In this document: positions 45,248 to 54,703 of the stretch, in pieces
Position numbering within the stretch: position 1 is the stretch's first letter
Layout: each line of letters opens with the position of its first letter
Assembly (NCBI GenBank): GCA_019913005.1
Contig: JAIOHL010000124.1
Span: 157,107 to 221,106, forward strand
Direction: 5' to 3'
DNA length: 64,000 nt
Origin: Anaerolineae bacterium
Lineage (GTDB): Bacteria; Chloroflexota; Anaerolineae; Aggregatilineales; J027
Notes under the pieces: model-generated
Told to the model about the DNA's origin: nothing
Seen by the model: the letters and a program-made list of their open reading frames with translations, nothing else
Databases searched by the model: none
Translations under genes and position numbers: made by a program

Positions 45248-47845
45248 TTAGGTGCGTAATTTAGCGCCCGCTTTTTCGAGCGCACGGATAATCTGCTGTT
45301 GGATGCCATTAACGGCCTTATCGGTGAGGGTCTGTGAGTCGGTTTGGAAGGTCAGCGCATAGGCCAGTGATTTTTGTCCGTCGGGAATCGGCTGCCCTCG
45401 ATAAACATCAAACAACTTGACCTCTTTGAGCACCTTACCACCTGACTGCCAGATGATATTTTCCAGATCGGCGGCTTGTGTGTTTTCCGTCACCACCACT
45501 GCGATGTCCCGATAGGCCGGGGGTAGTTGCGGCAGGGCTTGAACGGTGTGATCGGCGGGCACAAACGACAGCAGCACATCCAGATCGAGTTCCGCCGCCA
45601 GAATCGGTTTTCTCAAATCCATGCCCAATCCAAAGGCTTCACGCACCAATGGGTGAACTTCCCCGATAACCCCAACCTCCTTGCCATTGATTTTAAGCAA
45701 GGCCGTCCGTCCGGGGTGGAAGCTGGCATGTTCGGTGGCAGCATACGAAATGGATCGTGCCGGAATTTTAAGGTTAGTGAGCAGCGATTCCAGCACACCC
45801 TTCAAATCATAAAAATCTACGTTATCGAGCGAAGCACCACCCATCCAACCCGACACATCACGTGGGCCAGCCATGAGCAAACCGAGATGTCGGAACTCAT
45901 CGGGCAGGTCATTCGGTTTAGCATAAAACACCGGGCCAATCTCAAACAATTGTTGACGTGGGTGGTGATGAATATTGGTGATGGCATTATCCAACAGTCC
46001 CGTTAGCAAGGTTTGGCGCAAGGCCGTGCGTTCCATACTGATTGGATTAGCAATTTCAACATAATCACGTTTGGGCCACGACTGGGTTGCTCCATCTGGC
46101 GTCAATAGGGATTCATGTTCGGGCGTGGTAAAACGATAATTAATCACTTCGCGCAGTCCGGCTTGAGCCAGCAAATCCCGCACACGCTCCTCTAAATCCA
46201 ACACCGGGTTGCCACGCTGGGGAGGCAGTTCATCAAACATAATCGTATTTGGGATACGGTCATAACCGAAAATTCGGGCAATTTCTTCTGTCAAGTCCGA
46301 GCGACCAATAACCCCTGTGGCAATATCCATGCGGTGATCGGGAACGGTGACAATCAAGGTGTTGGCTTTTTGTTCCACAGTGAATTGCAGACGGCGCAGT
46401 AGGGCAGCCGCTTCCGCAATTGGCACATCAAACCCCAACAAGCGTTCCACATCGGCCATTGGCAGTTCAACAACAACAACTTCGGGTGGGGCAGGATAGT
46501 TGTCCACAATGCCAGGAGCTAATTCTGCACCCGCAACCTCGACCATCAATTGAATACCGCGAATCAAGCCGCGCATTGCCATTGCCGGATGTACCCCACG
46601 TGAGAAACGCGCTCCGGCTTCACTATAGACCTTGAGATTGCTTTGGGTTTTGCGAATGTTGATGAAATTCCAAGACGCTGCTTCAAACAAAATATTTTGT
46701 GAGCCGGGGAAGCCCTTTTCTGGGTCAACATCCTGCACTTCGGATTCGAGACCACCCATCACCCCCGCCAAACTCAATGAACCCGCCGTATCTGCCACTA
46801 ATAAATTGTGTGGGGCGAGTTTGTGGTTTTTGCCATCTAATGTGGTTAATTCCTCGCCATTTTCGGGCAGGCGGGTAATGATGGTGGGTCGCTTACCTTT
46901 GGCACGCCGCGCCAGAATATCATAATCAAAGGCGTGGGTCGGTTGGCCGAGTTCAAACATGACATAATTGCTCACATCCACCACATTGTTGATCGGACGC
47001 TGACCGACCAGTTTCAGGCGGTGCTGCATCCATGCGGGCGACGGCTTGATGGTGATATTCCGCAGCAGGGCAGCCGTGAAACGCGGATTCAGTTCGGGAT
47101 GGGTAATTTCAATGCCAATCGCTTTTTCAACAGGTTCCCCTTTGGCGGGAGGCAGGGTGTAATCCGGCTCGTGCAGGGGTAAATCCAACAATGCAGCGAC
47201 CTCACGCGCCACACCCAACATACTCATGGTACGGGCGATATTCGGCAAAATATCAATTTCAAGGATGGCATCCCCCATCACCTCTACAAAGGGGGTGCCG
47301 GGAGCAAAGCGGCTGTAGGTGGCATATTCCAACAGCATGATGCCTTCGTGTTCGCTGGAAATACCAAGTTCCATTTCCGAACAGACCATACAGCGATTCG
47401 GAATCCCGCGCAGGGCCTTTTCTTTGAGGATCATGCGCTGCACGCCGTCGCCATGCCCGTCAATGACTTCCGCGCCTTCAAGAGCAAACGGTGTTAGCAA
47501 AGGTGGATTCAGTTGGCCCTGACCTTTATATTCAAACAAATTGGGAGCACCGGTTACAACGGTTTCGCGTTGAGCGCCGCCATAATCCACTTCGGCTAAT
47601 ACCAACTTGTCGGCGTTGGGGTGGGCGGTCACTTCATAAATATAGCCCAACAGGATTTTTTCCCGATTCCATACCAAGTGGTCACTCGGCGGGACGCCAA
47701 ATCGCTCGGCACTTTGGGGAATCCCCCGATATTCAATCCCTTTCACTTCCAATCCGGCCAGCGTCAAACGCTCGGCAAGGTATTCCACCGACACATCTGC
47801 CGGAATATCTATAAAATCACGCAACCATGAGATAGGTACACGCAT
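45248..47845 (-). CDS. pheT: Phenylalanyl-tRNA synthetase beta subunit
   Basis: The 865 residues contain, in order, the N-terminal helix MRVPISWLRDFIDIP, an EMAP-type tRNA-binding domain (about 45-160, VTAHPNADKLVLAEVDYG), the B3/B4 editing region (about 210-400, VVDVSNYVMFELGQPTHAFD), B5 (about 415-500), the catalytic-like core (GRSDLTEEIARIFGYDRIPN onward) and the C-terminal ferredoxin-fold anticodon-binding domain (PQLPPAYRDIAVVV). It forms an (alpha beta)2 enzyme with PheS. Separation from pheS by about 4 kb and opposite orientation is unusual, as the two are commonly adjacent. Confidence 0.97.
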   Translation of the reverse strand: MRVPISWLRDFIDIPADVSVEYLAERLTLAGLEVKGIEYRGIPQSAERFGVPPSDHLVWNREKILLGYIYEVTAHPNADKLVLAEVDYGGAQRETVVTGAPNLFEYKGQGQLNPPLLTPFALEGAEVIDGHGDGVQRMILKEKALRGIPNRCMVCSEMELGISSEHEGIMLLEYATYSRFAPGTPFVEVMGDAILEIDILPNIARTMSMLGVAREVAALLDLPLHEPDYTLPPAKGEPVEKAIGIEITHPELNPRFTAALLRNITIKPSPAWMQHRLKLVGQRPINNVVDVSNYVMFELGQPTHAFDYDILARRAKGKRPTIITRLPENGEELTTLDGKNHKLAPHNLLVADTAGSLSLAGVMGGLESEVQDVDPEKGFPGSQNILFEAASWNFINIRKTQSNLKVYSEAGARFSRGVHPAMAMRGLIRGIQLMVEVAGAELAPGIVDNYPAPPEVVVVELPMADVERLLGFDVPIAEAAALLRRLQFTVEQKANTLIVTVPDHRMDIATGVIGRSDLTEEIARIFGYDRIPNTIMFDELPPQRGNPVLDLEERVRDLLAQAGLREVINYRFTTPEHESLLTPDGATQSWPKRDYVEIANPISMERTALRQTLLTGLLDNAITNIHHHPRQQLFEIGPVFYAKPNDLPDEFRHLGLLMAGPRDVSGWMGGASLDNVDFYDLKGVLESLLTNLKIPARSISYAATEHASFHPGRTALLKINGKEVGVIGEVHPLVREAFGLGMDLRKPILAAELDLDVLLSFVPADHTVQALPQLPPAYRDIAVVVTENTQAADLENIIWQSGGKVLKEVKLFDVYRGQPIPDGQKSLAYALTFQTDSQTLTDKAVNGIQQQIIRALEKAGAKLRT

Positions 47846-48045
47846 CGCCGTTCCAAACTCCTGCTAATTATTTTCTTTACACGGCATCCAAGGTATTTAA
47901 TAGTAAAGCCAAGTGGTCATTTCGACAATGTAGAGGTTGACAGAAAGGGGATGAATTGTTAGCAAATTGCAAGGCTAACGTCAGGATACTAGCGTATAAT
48001 CAAGTTAAAGGTTTTTAGCCATGCTAGTGGTCATCATAAAAAATA

Positions 48046-48639
48046 ATGAGGCCTAGAAAACAACCAAAGCATCCTATTGCTTGTGTGAGTGTAGCAATTT
48101 TAGCGGGGATTGTACTTGGAATTAGTTTTATGCTATGGCGTTTTGCTGCCACAGCGTCCCAACCGAGCAACCCAACCGACACCCCCCTACGTATAGAATT
48201 GCAGACACCCACGCAAGCTCAAGGGCCTGTTTTGCTGATTCCAGCGGCGCAGGTTTATGCAGACGTGACCGAAATATATCTGACCCAAGATGGCTGGGAT
48301 GTTACCAATCTCGGCCACAAAGTAGGCTATTTGGAAGGCACTGCAAGGCCGGGCAGCGAACAACATGTCATCTTGGTGGGCCATATCGAATTACGGGATG
48401 GTACACCGGGGGTTTTTGCAAAATTGGATGAACTGACATTGGGTGATATAGTAATTTTGTATACGGGAGAGCGCGAAATCCGGTATACTGTGACTCAAGT
48501 TTTTGAGACAGACGCAAATGATTTAAATATTATTGCAGAAATAAACAACGACCTACTTACGCTCATTACTTGTGCCGATTATAGTTTTTTGTCCAATACG
48601 TATCGAACGAGGTTGATCGTTCAAGCCAAGAAGATTTAA
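48046..48639 (+). CDS. Sortase-family transpeptidase
   Basis: A 197-residue membrane-anchored sortase. One N-terminal helix (about 12-31, ACVSVAILAGIVLGISFMLW) precedes the beta-barrel with the triad His113 (LVGHIELRDG), Cys176 (LTLITCADYS) and Arg189 (YRTRLIV). It cleaves a sorting motif in secreted proteins and links them to the cell surface or to each other. No protein with a clear sorting signal is encoded nearby. The 200-base gap upstream contains a TATAAT (47995-48000) without a good -35 element. Confidence 0.85.
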   Translation: MRPRKQPKHPIACVSVAILAGIVLGISFMLWRFAATASQPSNPTDTPLRIELQTPTQAQGPVLLIPAAQVYADVTEIYLTQDGWDVTNLGHKVGYLEGTARPGSEQHVILVGHIELRDGTPGVFAKLDELTLGDIVILYTGEREIRYTVTQVFETDANDLNIIAEINNDLLTLITCADYSFLSNTYRTRLIVQAKKI

Positions 48640-48776
48640 CCTTGAAGATTGTCCAATGATTTTTCAAGGGAATGGTTAAGCAGTTTTATCAGATCAAATA
48701 CAAGTTTATTCCTTTTATGAATTCGTGTGTACTGCGAATGGAAAGACCAGTACAACCTAGTAGGGAAACTGAACTT

Positions 48777-49874
48777 ATGCAAAAAGACGTGATCGTATGC
48801 CCTAGCTGTGGGTATGAGAATTCGACTGAACAAACCCAGTGTCTCCAATGTAAACGACCACTGCCGACTGGTGCGCCACGTGGCGTCACGAAAAGCCTCA
48901 AAGGGGACGAAGTAACTACAGTCCCAGTCCCTGATCAGCCTGCCAGACTAGCCCGGATTGAACATGCAGCCCAACTGACCCGCACCCATCGTGATGCCAT
49001 TGCGTTGTTTGTGATGGGCGAAAGTGAACCCATGCTGGTCAAAGGACGTGGCAAAATTATTTTGGGTCGCCATATTCCCGGTGAACGCCCCCCCACCGTA
49101 GACCTCAATAATTATGGAGCACATTTATTAGGTGTATCTCGCCAGCACGCCCTCATCAGTTTCATCAACAAACGCTATACCATTGAAGACCTTGCCAGCA
49201 CCAATGGTACATGGCTTAATGAAAACAAATTGACCCCCTTTAAAGCTTATGTTCTACGCAATGGCGATCAAGTCCGTTTGGGCCAGCTTACCATTTATGC
49301 CTATTTCAATTCGGCGGTCTACAATGAGCAGACCATTTTTTTGGTAGAAACCGAAGACGGCGAAGAAACCACCAGCAAATTGACCCCCGACCATCTAGTG
49401 ACAACAATTGGGCCATATCTCAACGCGATTGCCCAAATTCAATTTGTGATAGATGAAGCCGCCGAACGCAGCCATTCCGAAGTCCATATCAACACTATCA
49501 GCGCCAGCGTCCAACATTCTCATATTCGGGTGGCAATTGATGGCGTACCGGATGCCATTAGCCTTGTCAAAGCCGTAATCTTGCCCTGGCGCAAACAACA
49601 AGTGAAATCGTTGGAAGTCTATCGCAAGGTCGAGAAACTCAGTGAGACCGAAATGGACGCACCGGGAGGCGAATCGGAAGCCAAGCGTCAGCGCCAAGAA
49701 TTAGCCCGTAATCTATTCCAGTTAGCGAACGATATGCTGGCCCAATCTGCCCCAACGCTCTCCGCCGACGATAAAAAGGGGGTCATCAAGAAGTTGTTCC
49801 CTCCCTTGCAAATCGTCAGCCTGAGCACGATAGAACTTGCCAGCGAGGAGACCGCCCCCGCCGCCACATCGTAA
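48777..49874 (+). CDS. Zinc-ribbon and FHA-domain protein
   Basis: The start is taken at the ATG at 48777, giving MQKDVIVCPSCGYENS, the common opening of zinc-ribbon proteins; in-frame ATGs at 48672, 48717 and 48738 would add a non-conserved leader. The 365-residue protein has CPSC and CLQC (zinc ribbon, 8-30), an FHA domain (about 90-180: KIILGRHIPGE, GVSRQHALISF, DLASTNGTWLN, LRNGDQVRLGQ) and a C-terminal helical region without a known family. FHA domains bind phosphothreonine, so it likely takes part in Ser/Thr kinase signalling. No kinase is encoded beside it. Confidence 0.83.
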   Translation: MQKDVIVCPSCGYENSTEQTQCLQCKRPLPTGAPRGVTKSLKGDEVTTVPVPDQPARLARIEHAAQLTRTHRDAIALFVMGESEPMLVKGRGKIILGRHIPGERPPTVDLNNYGAHLLGVSRQHALISFINKRYTIEDLASTNGTWLNENKLTPFKAYVLRNGDQVRLGQLTIYAYFNSAVYNEQTIFLVETEDGEETTSKLTPDHLVTTIGPYLNAIAQIQFVIDEAAERSHSEVHINTISASVQHSHIRVAIDGVPDAISLVKAVILPWRKQQVKSLEVYRKVEKLSETEMDAPGGESEAKRQRQELARNLFQLANDMLAQSAPTLSADDKKGVIKKLFPPLQIVSLSTIELASEETAPAATS

Positions 49875-49898
49875 ATTGGATTTTTCAGCTTGGATAAC

Positions 49899-49936
49899 AA
49901 AAAGGGCGGTGACTCATTTAATCATCGCCCTTTCTA
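49899..49936. terminator. Bidirectional terminator between the FHA and beta-propeller genes
   Basis: AAAGGGCGGTGA (49901-49912) pairs with TCATCGCCCTTT (49922-49933) with a single mismatch. T-rich sequence follows on both strands. The flanking genes converge. Confidence 0.85.
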
Positions 49937-49955
49937 ATTTTCTTGTTAAGTAGCG

Positions 49956-52052
49956 TTATTGAGTCGGACGGATACGATAGGTGGCGTATCCCCATGCTAC
50001 AAATGGTTGTTCACCTGAATATTCTGTGCCAGTTGCTGGAACCACCATTGCCTCGCCGTTATGCCACACAATCACCTGCCCATAGCGACTGAAGGCAAAT
50101 GAACGACCATCCGGCGCAATTGAAATCATGTTCAAGGCCGAATAATGGGCAAAGCCCAACCTATCAATGCTCTGACCGTCGGCATTAAAAACCTGCCAGT
50201 TGCCGTGATCATCACTAAAGGCTGTAAATGCTCCATCGGTGGTCGCAGGGCTGACCATTTCTAGTGCAGCAGCGGCGGTGGTTGTACCAGTGACTGGGTC
50301 AATCAAAGTCAGTCCTTCGCTGTCAATCCCGCTGTTAAAGAGTGCGACTTTATCTTGTCCGGCGTCATTGACCCAAATGACATTATAAGGACTCCCGATG
50401 TCGCCCAGATTCATATTGAGCAGCAACGTACCGTCAGGGCTATAGACGCGCACTTCAGTCTCATAGTTAAGCAGGTCATAGACAACTGCGATGCCAGAAT
50501 TGCCCCAAACCGCCCATGTCGAAAATACGCCGTTAGGGTAAGATAAATCAGACGCCAAAACGCTAAACGTGCCTTCGCTCACATCATAGATCACCAATTG
50601 ATGGGTAAATCCGGGGTCGGTCATTTCCAGCCATGCCACCCGTGTGCCATCTGGTGACCATGTTGGCGACAGGCGTACAATATCGTTACCGGGAGCAGTG
50701 GCGTCACCTTGCATCAAAGGGCGGGTTTCATAAGTGGTCAAATCGAGCAGCCAAATATCCCGGTAGGTCGAAAAGCCACCCCCAAAGCGACCCGTAGTGG
50801 TGCGGAAAATCGCCTGTGTGCCATCCGGTGAAATCACAGCAGGGCTGACATCCCCGGTGCTGGTAATGCGGGTTGGAGCAGCATCTGTATTGCGCCACGC
50901 CCACAAATCACTACTCATGGTCATTAGCAGTGGGGTATTGGACATATCGGCTTGGGTTTCAGGAGACATGCTGGCAAATCCATTCGGGGCGCCTTCACGG
51001 AGGCGCCATGCCTGCGGCCCCCAAATTAAGCTCCCGGTTGCCAGCGCAGGGTCATCCACTTCGGTGACGGTATCAGCAGTTTGAATAATCACCTTACCAC
51101 CCATGCGATAGGCGATACTCGATCCATCCGGTGAAATCACGGGCAAATTAGCGGTATTGAGGTGTTCACTACTGCCATCAGGATAGCCTACATAAATTTG
51201 GGCAATCGTGTCCACGCGGATTTGCTGGAAAACGCTCAGGGTTTGGAAATCGGAGGAAGGGCTGAATAATTCAGGCACACCACTCGCATCGGCAACTACA
51301 CCCGTTTGCAAATCAGCCAACAACCACACTTGTTGAAAATTCTGCATGGCGATGTGAGTACCGTTGTCTGTGATGACCGGCAAAAATTGCGCCATCGGTT
51401 CGGGCAGGTCTATGGTTGAAATCAACTGACCATCGGGTTGATAAGTCACGATTTGGAAGTGGAAGTCGTTATTATAGAGCACCGAAATCCCCGCCTCTGT
51501 CCAGATGAGTTCAGGGCCGACAACTTGAGTCATGCCATCCTGTGACAGGCCACCAACCACAATGGATTCTGCGGCAGTGGCAAGGTCATAAATGACTAAT
51601 TGGAATGCACCACCATAAACGGAGCTATTTTCATTGACCGTCCATGCCAATTGGGTGCTATCGGGCGACCATGTGGGGTTAGAGCGCACGTTATAACGGT
51701 CTTCTTGCCCCTCCACAAAATAGGACGCATCGGCGGGTTGACCTGCGATAGTCGTCCTTTCGCCTGTGGCAATGTCATAGACCGCAATATCGTAAGCATC
51801 GGTGACACCACCAACACCGCCCTCGCGCTCCGCCATTGCATTATAGCCATCCCTAAACTCGGTGGGTACATACCGTGTGGCGATTTTGGTGGCGTCCGGT
51901 GAAACCCTGCCACTGGGGAAGGAGACCGCGACCAAGCCATGAAGATCGGTCTGGCGGGATGGATTTGCATAAACAGAGGACATTGGAACAACAGCGACCA
52001 GTACAATCATCAATATTAAGATCGTAGACAGGACCCGGTTGGAAAATTTCAT
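49956..52052 (-). CDS. Secreted beta-propeller protein (TolB/PD40-like repeats)
   Basis: The ATG at 52052 follows AGGAGG and gives a signal peptide (KFSNRVLSTILILMIVLVAV, cleavage near Ala29); the longer frame to 52154 adds charged residues before it. The 698-residue protein has many repeats of the form xWSPDGTxVAW: PTWSPDSTQLAWTV, PVISPDGSSIAYRM, PAVISPDGTQAIFR, PTWSPDGTRVAWLE, SIAPDGRSFAFSRYG. These are WD40-like/TolB propeller blades. No catalytic domain is seen. Such proteins often bind other proteins or sugars at the cell surface. A terminator of the cellobiose operon separates it from the upstream genes. Confidence 0.82.
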   Translation of the reverse strand: MKFSNRVLSTILILMIVLVAVVPMSSVYANPSRQTDLHGLVAVSFPSGRVSPDATKIATRYVPTEFRDGYNAMAEREGGVGGVTDAYDIAVYDIATGERTTIAGQPADASYFVEGQEDRYNVRSNPTWSPDSTQLAWTVNENSSVYGGAFQLVIYDLATAAESIVVGGLSQDGMTQVVGPELIWTEAGISVLYNNDFHFQIVTYQPDGQLISTIDLPEPMAQFLPVITDNGTHIAMQNFQQVWLLADLQTGVVADASGVPELFSPSSDFQTLSVFQQIRVDTIAQIYVGYPDGSSEHLNTANLPVISPDGSSIAYRMGGKVIIQTADTVTEVDDPALATGSLIWGPQAWRLREGAPNGFASMSPETQADMSNTPLLMTMSSDLWAWRNTDAAPTRITSTGDVSPAVISPDGTQAIFRTTTGRFGGGFSTYRDIWLLDLTTYETRPLMQGDATAPGNDIVRLSPTWSPDGTRVAWLEMTDPGFTHQLVIYDVSEGTFSVLASDLSYPNGVFSTWAVWGNSGIAVVYDLLNYETEVRVYSPDGTLLLNMNLGDIGSPYNVIWVNDAGQDKVALFNSGIDSEGLTLIDPVTGTTTAAAALEMVSPATTDGAFTAFSDDHGNWQVFNADGQSIDRLGFAHYSALNMISIAPDGRSFAFSRYGQVIVWHNGEAMVVPATGTEYSGEQPFVAWGYATYRIRPTQ

Positions 52053-52191
52053 CAAGAATTTGCCTCCTGTGGAGAATGAGGGGATAGATTCAATTATGGG
52101 ACGAATGGTCTTCCTGATATGTTCCCGCAAGTAGCTCATTTGATATTCATCCAATCGGTGGGTTTTTGCTCGGTCTTTGGACGGAAGTGGG

Positions 52192-52226
52192 AAAAAAGAC
52201 CCCCCAACTTTGGTCGAGTTGAGGGG
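52192..52226 (-). terminator. Terminator of the cello-oligosaccharide operon
   Basis: On the minus strand CCCCTCAACT (52217-52226) pairs with AGTTGGGGG (52201-52209) with one bulge, and six T residues (52192-52197) follow after GTC. It lies 35 bases after the GH94 stop. Confidence 0.85.
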
Positions 52227-52261
52227 CTAGAGCTAGGAGATTTAGGAGTGTTTAGGACATC

Positions 52262-54694
52262 TTACGCACCGATACTCACCTTGACGTGAACCTCGGGGCG
52301 ATCTAAATTGAAGGGGACAACCATTCCCTCTAACGGTTGGCCTTCAACGGAAAGCTGCAATTGATTACCCGGTCCAACGCGCACTACTTCAATATGGTAG
52401 TTAACACCGCGATATTGCCGGATGGCAGTAAAGCCCTGCCAATCATCGGGGATGACGGGGGCAACTTGGAGTCCGGCAAAAGTGGGCCGGATACCCAAAA
52501 TCCATTGGGTGATAGCGACATAATTCCACGCCGCCGTCCCAGAAAGCCACGAATTTTTCGCTTCCCCATGCGTTGGAGCATCTTTACCCGCGATCATCTG
52601 GGCATAGACATACGGCTCACAGCGATGTACTTCGCTGATTTCTTCGCGGGCCGATGGATTGAGACGTGCGTAGTAATCAAACGCACGGTTGCCGTCGCCA
52701 GCCACCACCTCGGCAATCATGATCCAAGGGTTGGTGTGACAGAAAATCCCCGCGTTTTCTTTGTAGCCGGGGGGATAGGACGAAATCTCGCCCAAATGGA
52801 TATAGTAGCGCGAATAGGGTGGCTGCTGTAATACTATCCCATGTGGGGTCGCCAGATGCGCTTCCACAGAATCGAGGGCTTTACGCGCAAACCCATTTTG
52901 CAAGCCGACACCCGCCATGACGCATATACCCTGCGGTTCGATAAAAATCTGTCCCTCAGCACATTCAGTCGAACCAACTTTGTCACCGAAGTTATCATAG
53001 GCTCGCAAAAACCAATTGCCATCCCAACCCTGTTCATAAATGGTGGTTTCCATCTTGGCGGCGGCATCTTGATAACACTGGACGTCCACGCCACGCTGCT
53101 GGGCCATTTCAACCATTTCTTGGGCAGCAAGGATAAACAACCCTGCGATAAAGATAGATTCGGCAACCTTGCCATCTTTGTTGGTGGTTGTTTGGAACGA
53201 CTCACCGGGTTCTTCGGAGAAGGTATTGAGGTTCAGGCAGTCATTCCAATCCGCCCGTCCAATCAGTGGCAACTCATGTGGGCCAAGCCGATCCAGCGTA
53301 TATTGGATGCTGCGTTCTAGGTGTTCATAAAGTGGGGTTTCGCTGCCGGGTCGGTTATCATACGGCACAGATTCATCCAAGATAGCCCAATCGCCTGTCT
53401 CTTTGATATATGCCGCAACCCCCAGCACCAACCACAAAGGGTCATCATTGAAGTTGCCGCCAACCGCATCATTGCCACGTTTGGTGAGTGGCTGATATTG
53501 ATGATATGCCCCACCCGTAGGTAGTTGCGTAGCAGCAGTATCGAGAATGCGTTCCCGCGCACGGGCAGGCACCATATGAACAAAACCCAACAGGTCTTGG
53601 TTGGAATCGCGGAAGCCCATCCCTCGGCCAATCCCTGATTCATAGAAGGAGGCCGAGCGCGACATATTAAATGTCACCATACATTGATAGGCATTCCACA
53701 CATTGACCATGCGGTTGGTGTGAATATCGGGCGTATTGACTTGCAGCACTCCCGCTGTTTTCTCCCAATATAGCTGCAAATCGGTAAATGAACGCTCGAC
53801 CTGCACCGGATTGAGATATTTTTGGATGATGGGGCGAACAGTGGTTTTGTTAATCAGTCCCTGCCCATCAAATTTTTGATCTTTTGGATTCTCGTGATAA
53901 CCCAAGACAAAAATAATCTGGTGCGTTTCATAGGGTGCGAGGCTTACTTTGATATGATGTGACCCCAATGGCGCCCATCCATGCGCGATGGAATTAAACG
54001 ACTCGCCGCGTTCGACAGCCAGCGGAGTATCCCAATTGCGATAGGCCCCCAAAAAGGTGTCACGCCATGTATCAAAACCCGCCAACGACTCGGAACAGGC
54101 GAAGTAGGCAAAATGATTGCGCCGCTCTCGATACTCGGTCTTATGATAAATCGTACTGTCTTCGACCTCGACCTCGCCGATATTAAAATTGCGCTGGAAG
54201 TTGGTCATGTCGTCGTTGGCATCCCATAGGCAGAATTCCACCGACGAAAATACCGATATATCCGCCGGGGTACTACGATGGTTGGTCAATGTTAGCTGCC
54301 AAATTTCGAGGTTTTCACCCAATGGCACAAAATAGCGGGTGGAAGCCTCAATTCCATAATTCTTTGAGGCGATTCGCGTATAACCTAATCCATGATAACA
54401 GGCGTATTCATCCAGTGGAGTGCGGGTTGGTTGCCATGAGGGCGACCAATATTCCCCGGAGGTGTTATCCCGCAAATAGAGATAACGTCCACCCGTATCA
54501 AACGGCACATTGTTATAACGATAGCGGGTCAGACGCCGCAGTCGGGCATCCCGATAAAACGAATAACCACCCGCTGTATTCGAGATAATGCCAAAATAGG
54601 CTTCGTTCCCCAGATAATTAATCCATGGCAGGGGGGTATCGGGCCGAGTAATCACATATTCACAGGCGTCGTCATCAAAATAACCGTAGCGCAT
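52262..54694 (-). CDS. Cellobiose phosphorylase-like enzyme (GH94)
   Basis: The 810-residue protein matches cellobiose phosphorylase from its first residues (MRYGYFDDDACEYVITRPDT, TPLPWINYLGNEAYFGIIS) to the C-terminus, including GMGFRDSNQDLLGFVHM and the catalytic-acid segment RADWNDCLNLN near residue 480. It splits cellobiose with phosphate into glucose and glucose-1-phosphate, saving one ATP over hydrolysis. There is no signal peptide, so it works on imported sugar. It is the last gene of the operon and follows the GH1 gene after 9 bases. Confidence 0.93.
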   Translation of the reverse strand: MRYGYFDDDACEYVITRPDTPLPWINYLGNEAYFGIISNTAGGYSFYRDARLRRLTRYRYNNVPFDTGGRYLYLRDNTSGEYWSPSWQPTRTPLDEYACYHGLGYTRIASKNYGIEASTRYFVPLGENLEIWQLTLTNHRSTPADISVFSSVEFCLWDANDDMTNFQRNFNIGEVEVEDSTIYHKTEYRERRNHFAYFACSESLAGFDTWRDTFLGAYRNWDTPLAVERGESFNSIAHGWAPLGSHHIKVSLAPYETHQIIFVLGYHENPKDQKFDGQGLINKTTVRPIIQKYLNPVQVERSFTDLQLYWEKTAGVLQVNTPDIHTNRMVNVWNAYQCMVTFNMSRSASFYESGIGRGMGFRDSNQDLLGFVHMVPARARERILDTAATQLPTGGAYHQYQPLTKRGNDAVGGNFNDDPLWLVLGVAAYIKETGDWAILDESVPYDNRPGSETPLYEHLERSIQYTLDRLGPHELPLIGRADWNDCLNLNTFSEEPGESFQTTTNKDGKVAESIFIAGLFILAAQEMVEMAQQRGVDVQCYQDAAAKMETTIYEQGWDGNWFLRAYDNFGDKVGSTECAEGQIFIEPQGICVMAGVGLQNGFARKALDSVEAHLATPHGIVLQQPPYSRYYIHLGEISSYPPGYKENAGIFCHTNPWIMIAEVVAGDGNRAFDYYARLNPSAREEISEVHRCEPYVYAQMIAGKDAPTHGEAKNSWLSGTAAWNYVAITQWILGIRPTFAGLQVAPVIPDDWQGFTAIRQYRGVNYHIEVVRVGPGNQLQLSVEGQPLEGMVVPFNLDRPEVHVKVSIGA

Positions 54695-54703
54695 CCTGTC
54701 CCC

